Source of the DNA: an uncultured Saprospiraceae bacterium
GTDB taxonomy: Bacteria; Bacteroidota; Bacteroidia; Chitinophagales; Saprospiraceae
NCBI GenBank assembly: GCA_937952155.1
Contig: CALFYH010000447.1
Span: 1-20,476, forward strand
DNA: 20,476 nucleotides
Direction: 5' to 3'
Shown: one piece after another, positions 14,924-20,476 of the stretch
Layout of the letters: every line of letters starts with the position of its first letter
Position numbering within the stretch: position 1 is the stretch's first letter
The notes under the pieces: generated by a model
Database searches by the model: none
Seen by the model: only the letters and a program-made list of their open reading frames with translations
Told to the model about the DNA's origin: nothing
Translations under genes and position numbers: made by a program

Positions 14924-17089
14924 ATGGGACAAAGTTTAATTTTTTTGATTCCTGTTTTTGGAGTATTAGCATTGCTTTTCACATTTTGGAAAAGTGCGTG
15001 GGTTTCAAAACAAGAGGAAGGTACGGAAAAAATGTCAAAAATTGCAAAGAGCATCTCTGAAGGAGCTATGGCATTCTTAAAAGCCGAATACAAGGTTTTG
15101 GCAATTTTTGTAGTTGTTGTAGCTATATTGATGGCTATGGGCGGCATGAATGCAGCATCTTCACCACTTGTGGGTTTATCTTTTGTAATTGGTGCATTTT
15201 GTTCAGCACTTGCTGGATTTATAGGTATGAAGGTAGCTACCAAAGCCAATGTACGCACCACAAATGCGGCAAGAACAAGCCTTGGAAAAGCACTTGAAGT
15301 TGCATTCGCCGGTGGATCTGTTATGGGAATGGGCGTTGTAGGTTTGGGTCTTCTAGGCTTAGGTTTACTTTTTGCTGTGTACAATAATATGTGGGCTGGA
15401 GATATCAATAAGGTGATCACTGTTTTAACAGGATTTTCATTTGGAGCTTCATCTATTGCCTTGTTCGCAAGAGTAGGTGGTGGTATCTATACCAAAGCGG
15501 CTGACGTAGGAGCTGACCTAGTAGGAAAAGTAGAAGCTGGTATACCTGAAGATCATCCACTCAATCCTGCAACTATCGCCGACAACGTGGGTGATAATGT
15601 AGGTGACGTTGCTGGTATGGGAGCTGACCTTTTTGAGTCATATGTAGGTGCTATCGTAGGTACTATGGTTCTAGGTGCGGTATTTGTAGGAGCTGGAGGA
15701 TTTGAAAATACAAATAATTTTAGCGGTCTGAATGCTATTCTTTTACCATTGGTTCTTTCTGGTGTAGGTATATTGACTTCTATCTTAGGAACATTTTTTG
15801 TAAAAGTTGTAGAAGGCGGAGATCCACAAAAAGCACTGAATCGTGGAGAATTGATCTCAGCAGCACTTATGCTTGTGGCTACTTTCTTCATTGTAAAATG
15901 GATGTTGCCAGAAAGCTGGACTGATGTGGCTGGATTCCAATATACAGCAATGGGTGTATTTTATGCGGTTATTATAGGATTGGTTGCTGGATTAGCAATT
16001 GGTATCATCACAGAGCATTATACAGGTACAGGTACAAAACCAGTAAAATCTATTGTAGAACAATCATTGACTGGAGCTGCTACAAACATCATAGCTGGTC
16101 TAGGTGTAGGTATGCAATCTACAGCATTGCCAGTTTTAGTTTTGGCAGCTGGTATTATAGGTGCGCATCATTTTGCAGGTTTATACGGTATAGCAATAGC
16201 AGCAGTAGGTATGTTGTCCAATTTGGGTATCCAATTGGCAGTGGATGCTTATGGTCCGATCGCTGACAATGCAGGTGGTATCGCTGAGATGGCTGATCTT
16301 CCAAAAGATGTAAGACATAAAACAGACAAACTAGATGCAGTAGGTAATACGACTGCCGCTATAGGTAAAGGTTTTGCAATTGGTTCAGCTGCGTTGACAG
16401 CTTTGGCTTTGTTTGCAGCTTATATGGCTACTACAAAACTTACATCAATTGACGTCGCCAATCCATTGGTTATGGCGGGATTGCTTATTGGTTCGATGTT
16501 GCCATTTTTATTCTCAGCATTATCTATGAATGCAGTAGGACGTGCAGCAATGGATATGATTCAGGAAGTAAGAAGGCAGTTTGCTGATATTCCAGAATTG
16601 AAAGCAGCACTTGCTGTCATGAAGAAAAATGATGGTTCAGAATATAAGACATGGAGTGATAGTGACAAAAAAACATTTGATGCTGCAGATGGTAAAGCAG
16701 AATATGGTAAATGTGTAGAAATATCTACTAAAGCATCTATCAGAGAGATGGTATTACCTGGTGTATTGGCAGTTGTATCGCCTGTTATTATTGGTTTTGG
16801 TGGTGGCGCCGAGATGTTGGGTGGACTCCTTGCAGGTGTTACATCTTGCGGTGTATTGATGGCTATCTTCCAGTCCAACGCAGGTGGTGCTTGGGATAAT
16901 GCTAAGAAGATGTTTGAAGAAGGTGTAGATATTCAGGGCAAAATGTATTATAAAGGTTCTGACCCTCACAAAGCAACAGTTGTAGGAGATACAGTAGGTG
17001 ATCCATTCAAAGATACATCTGGACCTTCATTGAATATACTTTTGAAACTTATGTCTGTTGTAGCATTGGTTATTGCTCCTATGTTATAA
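14924..17089 (+). CDS. hppA: K+-dependent-type membrane-bound pyrophosphatase (ion pump)
   Basis: This 721-residue integral membrane pump couples hydrolysis of cytoplasmic PPi to Na+ and/or H+ export. The substrate loop DVGADLVGK is at 194-202, followed by the acidic DNVGDNVGDVAGMGADLFESY region and the C-terminal DTVGDPFKDTSGPS loop, all intact. The motif GNTTAAIGKG (474-483) has Ala478 and Gly481 where K+-independent enzymes have Lys and Thr, so it should need K+. Glu238 in DLFESY is at the position used by Na+-PPases and by some H+-PPases, so ion specificity needs phylogeny. An insert of roughly 25 residues lies between Pro557 and Cys597 (KNDGSEYKTWSDSDKKTFDA), where most members have a short turn. 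It is monocistronic: own promoter upstream, terminator downstream. Confidence 0.95.
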   Translation: MGQSLIFLIPVFGVLALLFTFWKSAWVSKQEEGTEKMSKIAKSISEGAMAFLKAEYKVLAIFVVVVAILMAMGGMNAASSPLVGLSFVIGAFCSALAGFIGMKVATKANVRTTNAARTSLGKALEVAFAGGSVMGMGVVGLGLLGLGLLFAVYNNMWAGDINKVITVLTGFSFGASSIALFARVGGGIYTKAADVGADLVGKVEAGIPEDHPLNPATIADNVGDNVGDVAGMGADLFESYVGAIVGTMVLGAVFVGAGGFENTNNFSGLNAILLPLVLSGVGILTSILGTFFVKVVEGGDPQKALNRGELISAALMLVATFFIVKWMLPESWTDVAGFQYTAMGVFYAVIIGLVAGLAIGIITEHYTGTGTKPVKSIVEQSLTGAATNIIAGLGVGMQSTALPVLVLAAGIIGAHHFAGLYGIAIAAVGMLSNLGIQLAVDAYGPIADNAGGIAEMADLPKDVRHKTDKLDAVGNTTAAIGKGFAIGSAALTALALFAAYMATTKLTSIDVANPLVMAGLLIGSMLPFLFSALSMNAVGRAAMDMIQEVRRQFADIPELKAALAVMKKNDGSEYKTWSDSDKKTFDAADGKAEYGKCVEISTKASIREMVLPGVLAVVSPVIIGFGGGAEMLGGLLAGVTSCGVLMAIFQSNAGGAWDNAKKMFEEGVDIQGKMYYKGSDPHKATVVGDTVGDPFKDTSGPSLNILLKLMSVVALVIAPML

Positions 17090-17571
17090 GAGAGCGAATA
17101 AGGATTAATTCATTTTTCCGAAGTTATATTTATTAGAAGCAGAAAAGCCGTAATTTACTTGCGGCTTTTTTGTTTTTTAAAAATTCTAAACATTACTATT
17201 TTATAAATGTTAGTATCAAATAGTATTGCGTTGAACCATAGATTTTAAAAAGAAGTAAAGAATTGATACTTTTGTTACTTCATAACGTCTTAAGTTTAGT
17301 GTATATACAAAGGTAAATAAAACATACATTTTTTGCATTATGCATATTTTTGACTTTTTGTGGGTAGTTGCTTTAGGTAGTGGATGGAATTATACTTCAT
17401 CACACGCCAAGCATAATGTATCGCACGTCAAAAAAATATTTAAAAATATTAATAAAGACAGAAGAAATTCTGTTTCAGTCACATTTAAATTCTGGCAATA
17501 ATTTTTTAGCTTAAGTCCAACCAAAAAACCGTTTTTTAAACTATTTAATTTATAAAGGTTTTTGTAAGTAA
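17090..17571. other. 482-bp intergenic region between the pyrophosphatase gene and aroB
   Basis: After the terminator, the rest is AT-rich and holds no confident gene. A -7 box TACTTTTG lies at 17267-17274, about 300 bp before aroB; without a -33 TTG at normal distance it is only a candidate. A 53-codon frame runs from ATG 17340 to TAA 17501 (MHIFDFLWVVALGSGWNYTS at its start); I recognise no family and do not call it as a gene. The 20 bp before the aroB ATG have no clear consensus promoter. Confidence 0.5.
17143..17178 (+). terminator. Intrinsic terminator after the pyrophosphatase gene
   Basis: AAAAGCCG (17143-17150) and CGGCTTTT (17162-17169) form an 8-bp stem with an 11-base loop, followed by a T-rich tail broken by a single G. 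It lies about 55 bp after the stop codon. Confidence 0.9.
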
Positions 17572-18630
17572 ATGAAAAACATCCGTTGTAAGAATTATCA
17601 GATCCATATTAATAATTGGAATGAATTAACTTCTTTTTTAAACCATGAAGATCCGTCGTCTCTCTTTATTATTGTAGACGAAAATACCGAAAAATATTGT
17701 CTTCACCATATATTGGAGCATTTGGACAATCCAGTGCAGGTAATAAGAATACCTTCTGGTGAACAAAATAAGAATCTCACTACTTGTCAACATATCTGGA
17801 CTAATCTGATGCGATATGGTGCAGATAGACATTCCTTAGTCATAAATCTAGGTGGCGGCGTCATCGGTGACTTAGGAGGTTTTTGTGCTGCTACTTATAT
17901 GCGAGGCATTCGTTTTGTGCAAGTACCAACTACTTTGCTTAGTCAAGCGGATGCATCGGTTGGTGGCAAGCTAGGTATCGACCTTATGGGTTTTAAAAAT
18001 ATGGTAGGCCTCATACAAGATCCCGCAGCAGTATTTATTTTTACTGAATTCCTATCCACTTTACCAGTAGATCAGATCAAAAGCGGATATGCGGAATTAC
18101 TCAAACATGGGCTGATTGCTGACAAAAATGCTTGGAAAAAACTCACTGAGCACACAGATGTTAAAATTTTAGATTTCGAACAGTTGGTTTTCGAATCGCT
18201 CACCATCAAGAAAAAAGTCACAGAACAAGATCCTAATGAAAAAGGCTTGCGCAAAATATTAAACTTTGGCCATACGATAGGTCACGCCGTAGAGTCATAC
18301 TGGATGGACAGTCGTACACCACTTTTGCATGGTGAAGCAGTAGCAATAGGAATGGTTTCTGAGGCATTTCTTTCTTATCGTATAGGCAAAATTTCCGAAT
18401 CCGAACTCTTTGATATACGCAAATCTATTATAAAGCTTTATGGGCATCATCCTAAGTTTGTAAAAAATGCAGGCGAAATTATAGGCCTGATGAAAGCCGA
18501 TAAAAAAAATCAAAAAGGTGAATTCAGATTTTCATTGTTGGAGTCAGTAGGGCAAGCATGTTATGATATCACTGTGGACAAAGAAGCTGTAGAAGAAAGT
18601 TTCATGTTTTATAAGGAAAGGATGGAGTGA
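17572..18630 (+). CDS. aroB: 3-dehydroquinate synthase
   Basis: This is the second enzyme of the shikimate pathway. It converts DAHP to 3-dehydroquinate in the cytoplasm, using NAD+ and a divalent metal (Zn2+ or Co2+). The protein has 352 residues, normal for the family. It shows the PSGEQNKN segment near residue 61, the NAD-binding GGGVIGDLGGFCAATYMRG (94-112), VPTTLLSQADASVGGK, YAELLKHG with predicted metal ligand Glu175, NFGHTIGHAVE with His234, and HGEAVAIGM with His253. All active-site motifs are intact. The ATG at 17572 gives the expected N-terminus. It stands alone between a long upstream gap and the convergent xerD, so it is probably monocistronic. Confidence 0.96.
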   Translation: MKNIRCKNYQIHINNWNELTSFLNHEDPSSLFIIVDENTEKYCLHHILEHLDNPVQVIRIPSGEQNKNLTTCQHIWTNLMRYGADRHSLVINLGGGVIGDLGGFCAATYMRGIRFVQVPTTLLSQADASVGGKLGIDLMGFKNMVGLIQDPAAVFIFTEFLSTLPVDQIKSGYAELLKHGLIADKNAWKKLTEHTDVKILDFEQLVFESLTIKKKVTEQDPNEKGLRKILNFGHTIGHAVESYWMDSRTPLLHGEAVAIGMVSEAFLSYRIGKISESELFDIRKSIIKLYGHHPKFVKNAGEIIGLMKADKKNQKGEFRFSLLESVGQACYDITVDKEAVEESFMFYKERME

Positions 18631-18634
18631 ATTG

Positions 18635-18658
18635 AAATTTTTGAGTGATCAAAAATTT
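18635..18658. terminator. AT-rich hairpin between convergent aroB and xerD
   Basis: AAATTTTTGA (18635-18644) and TCAAAAATTT (18649-18658) form a perfect 10-bp stem with a 4-base loop, with T-rich or A-rich flanks on each side. It begins 4 bp after the aroB stop and lies between two converging genes, so it may act as a bidirectional terminator. The stem has only one G-C pair, which weakens the call. Confidence 0.5.
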
Positions 18659-18704
18659 TTATAAATATAAATTCGGACAATTCATAAAACTATAGTATTA
18701 TTGC

Positions 18705-19619
18705 CTATTTCTCTCTATTACTCAATGGATGGAATCGAACCATAGTATCGCGTAGGTAATGTCGATCTACGTGGGTGTATATTTCGGTCGTGAGAATGGA
18801 TTCATGACCTAACATTTCTTGTACAGCACGTAAGTCAGCGCCGCCTTCTACCAAATGTGTTGCAAATGAATGTCGGAATGTGTGCGGACTGATGCTTTTT
18901 TGTATGCCAGCATTTGCTACAAATGTTTTTATCAAAAGGAAGATCATCACACGGGTAAGTCCTTTGCCACGCCTGTTTAGAAAAACAATATCTGTAGCAT
19001 CTTTGTGTATCACTGGCAAAAGACTTCGTTCAGTCTTTAAATACAAATCGATATATTTGATGGCCGATTCACCAATAGGGACGAGTCTTTCTTTATTGTT
19101 TTTGCCTAAAACTTTTACAAATCCTTCTTCAGGAAAATAATTGCTCAATCTCAAGGTTATTAGCTCACTTACCCTAAGTCCACATGCATATAATGTCTCT
19201 AGCATGGCTCTATTGCGATGGCTATGCGGCTCCGACATATCTATCGATGATAGGATCAATTCTATCTCTTCGTAGCTCAGTACATCAGGCAATGTACGTT
19301 GGAGTTTGGGGCTTTCAAGTAGTGCAGATGGATCTGTAGTAATTATATCTTCCATGATCAAATACTTGTAGAATGCTCTGATGCCTGAGATGATTCTTGC
19401 CTGACTCTTGGGTTCGAGTCCTAGATCATTGATGAAATATATAAAATCTGTAAGGTGATCACCAGTAAGTTGTTCAGGAGTAAGATCTATCTTTTTTATA
19501 ATGATAAATTCCAACAACTTGCCTACATCTCTTATATATGCTTCGATAGAATGGCCAGAAAGTGACTTTTCTAACAGCAAATATGCCCTGAATCCCTTGA
19601 TACTACTATTCCAATCCAT
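18705..19619 (-). CDS. xerD: Tyrosine recombinase XerD-like
   Basis: This 304-residue site-specific recombinase, with XerC-type partners, resolves chromosome dimers at dif. The N-terminal SAM-like core-binding domain covers about residues 1-90 (FRAYLLLEKSLSGHSIEAYIRD), and the catalytic domain follows. Catalytic residues are visible: Arg149 (ACGLRVSEL), Lys173 (GKNNKERLVP), His246 and Arg249 (HTFRHSFATHL), His272 (LGHES) and nucleophile Tyr281 (TEIYTH). Length and the EMLGHESILTTEIYTHV ending match chromosomal XerD rather than phage or transposon integrases, and no mobile-element features surround it. XerC versus XerD cannot be fully separated by eye. It is transcribed divergently from bshA, from a promoter whose -7 box ends four bases before the ATG. 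Confidence 0.92.
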   Translation of the reverse strand: MDWNSSIKGFRAYLLLEKSLSGHSIEAYIRDVGKLLEFIIIKKIDLTPEQLTGDHLTDFIYFINDLGLEPKSQARIISGIRAFYKYLIMEDIITTDPSALLESPKLQRTLPDVLSYEEIELILSSIDMSEPHSHRNRAMLETLYACGLRVSELITLRLSNYFPEEGFVKVLGKNNKERLVPIGESAIKYIDLYLKTERSLLPVIHKDATDIVFLNRRGKGLTRVMIFLLIKTFVANAGIQKSISPHTFRHSFATHLVEGGADLRAVQEMLGHESILTTEIYTHVDRHYLRDTMVRFHPLSNREK

Positions 19620-19623
19620 CTGA

Positions 19624-19654
19624 TAAAGGTATTTGAAAATTGGTGGATAACAAA
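19624..19654 (-). promoter_or_regulatory. Promoter of xerD (-33 TTTG / -7 TACCTTTA), leaderless
   Basis: On the minus strand TTTG (19651-19654) and TACCTTTA (19624-19631) are separated by 19 bp. The -7 box differs from TAnnTTTG only in the last base. Four bases (TCAG) separate it from the ATG at 19619, so the transcript should begin at or next to the start codon. Confidence 0.55.
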
Positions 19655-19707
19655 CGATTTTTCAATTATTTTGTTATGTTCTAATTATTGCAATATAAAT
19701 CAGACGA

Positions 19708-20476
19708 ATGAAGATAGGGATAGTTTGTTACCCAACCTTTGGTGGAAGTGGTGTAGTCGCTACAGAACTTGGCTTGGGATTGGCGGACAAAGGGCATGAT
19801 GTACATTTCATTACTTACAAAAGACCTGTAAGGTTGACTACATTTCATGCCAATGTATATTTTCATGAGGTCACCTCGATGGAATATCCGTTGTTTGAGT
19901 TCGCACCTTATGAAACATCCTTGGCGTCAAAACTAGTAGATGTCGTAAGATTTGAAAAATTGGATATACTCCATGTACATTACGCGATACCTCATGCGGC
20001 AGTAGCATATATGACCAAACAAATCCTGCGATCCAAGGGTATTCTTATTCCCATCGTGACAACGCTTCATGGTACGGATATTACATTGGTCGGAGCAGAT
20101 AATTCATTTGCACCTGTGGTAGAATTTACCATCAATGAATCAGATGGTGTCACCTCGGTATCAGAACAATTGAAGAAGGAGACGCTTGAAAATTTTAACA
20201 TTACAAAAGACATCAAAGTTATTTTTAATTTTATAGACTTTAGCAGATTCAGGAAGACAAATAAAGATCATTTCCGTAAGGCCATTGCACCAGATGGAGA
20301 AAAAATATTGGTACACATATCTAATTTCCGTAAGGTCAAAAGGGTAGAAGACGTGATTGGTATCTTCGCCATCGTGAGCAAACAGGTAAAGTGCAAGCTT
20401 CTGCTTATCGGTGATGGACCTGAACGAAAAGCTATGGAAGATTTGTGTAGAAACCTACATCTCTGTGATGAGATCA
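19708..20476 (+). CDS. bshA: N-acetyl-alpha-D-glucosaminyl L-malate synthase, 3' end missing
   Basis: BshA is the first enzyme of bacillithiol synthesis: a GT4-family glycosyltransferase that joins GlcNAc from UDP-GlcNAc to L-malate in the cytoplasm. The frame is open to the window edge, giving 256 of about 375-380 residues. It begins MKIGIVCYPTFGGSGVVATE, the typical BshA N-terminus with the glycine-rich nucleotide-sugar loop. It continues with FHANVYFHEV, LHVHYAIPHAAVAYM, TTLHGTDITLVG, VTSVSEQLKKET, and the start of the second Rossmann domain (LVHISNFRKVKRVEDVI, LLLIGDGPERKAM). These are diagnostic for BshA as against other GT4 enzymes. The ATG at 19708 lies 88 bp from the divergent xerD start. 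A -7-like TTATTTTG at 19666-19673 has one mismatch and no good -33, so the promoter is not assigned. Confidence 0.95.
   Translation, partial: MKIGIVCYPTFGGSGVVATELGLGLADKGHDVHFITYKRPVRLTTFHANVYFHEVTSMEYPLFEFAPYETSLASKLVDVVRFEKLDILHVHYAIPHAAVAYMTKQILRSKGILIPIVTTLHGTDITLVGADNSFAPVVEFTINESDGVTSVSEQLKKETLENFNITKDIKVIFNFIDFSRFRKTNKDHFRKAIAPDGEKILVHISNFRKVKRVEDVIGIFAIVSKQVKCKLLLIGDGPERKAMEDLCRNLHLCDEI

Noticed and set aside
14893..15420. A 175-codon minus-strand frame across the pyrophosphatase start
   Set aside because: It lies opposite a strongly conserved gene, its Pro/Lys/Ala-rich product matches no family, and it is the expected by-product of GC-biased codons on the other strand.
17189..17211. 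AACATT/AATGTT inverted repeat after the terminator
   Set aside because: Six AT-rich pairs with an 11-base loop are expected by chance in such sequence.
18705..19619. Tyrosine recombinase as an integrase marking a mobile element
   Set aside because: Length and motifs fit chromosomal XerD, flanking genes are aroB and bshA, and no attachment repeats or cargo are seen.
1..20476. CRISPR arrays, tRNA or rRNA genes, insertion sequences
   Set aside because: No spaced direct repeats, no cloverleaf or rRNA-like sequence, and no transposase frame were found on either strand.

Overview
The window looks like chromosomal DNA from a member of the Bacteroidota, probably of the Saprospiria/Chitinophagia type. 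The evidence is AT-rich sequence (mid-30s % GC by eye), no obvious Shine-Dalgarno sites, several -7 boxes of the Bacteroidota form TAnnTTTG close upstream of genes, a bacillithiol gene (bshA), a short LpxD paralogue, and a large FG-GAP/ASPIC protein. No phage, insertion sequence, CRISPR array, tRNA or rRNA is visible. This is mostly housekeeping and envelope DNA.

Layout. (1) 1-2925, + strand: the 3' part of a large FG-GAP/VCBS repeat protein with an ASPIC/UnbV domain. (2) 2997-7428, + strand: a tight six-gene run. It holds an ABC ATPase, an FtsX/MacB-type permease with a 62-residue His-rich periplasmic insert, two paralogous small secreted DUF3299-like proteins with a CFFCGxAGPE motif, an LpxD-like acyltransferase and a YdeI/DUF1905 protein. 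The first four resemble the zinc-starvation operons of Vibrio (zrg) and Pseudomonas (PA4063-PA4066), and this is the most interesting part of the window. (3) 7493-8557, + strand: a glutaminyl-peptide cyclotransferase with an N-terminal Ig-like extension. (4) 8560-14730, - strand: a surface-polysaccharide export and assembly operon, in transcription order Wzx-like flippase, FkbM methyltransferase, Wzz-like chain-length protein, Wzy/WaaL-like ligase or polymerase, and a UPF0104 (LPG-synthase-TM) membrane protein. No glycosyltransferase is in the run. (5) 14924-17089, + strand: a membrane-bound K+-dependent-type pyrophosphatase with a clear promoter and terminator. (6) 17090-17571: a 482-bp gap. 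(7) 17572-18630, + strand: aroB. (8) 18705-19619, - strand: xerD, divergent from (9) 19708 to the window end, + strand: the 5' part of bshA.

How the parts fit. Most genes concern the cell envelope: metal-linked ABC export or uptake, lipid A-type acylation, periplasmic pyroglutamate formation, polysaccharide flipping, polymerisation and ligation, and an ion-pumping pyrophosphatase that would remove PPi made during biosynthesis. A recurring regulatory feature is a -7 box ending four to six bases before the start codon (ABC ATPase, flippase, xerD), which predicts leaderless or near-leaderless transcripts. Other noncoding structure worth attention is a nested inverted repeat ahead of wzz and an 8-bp dyad between the divergent flippase and pyrophosphatase promoters.
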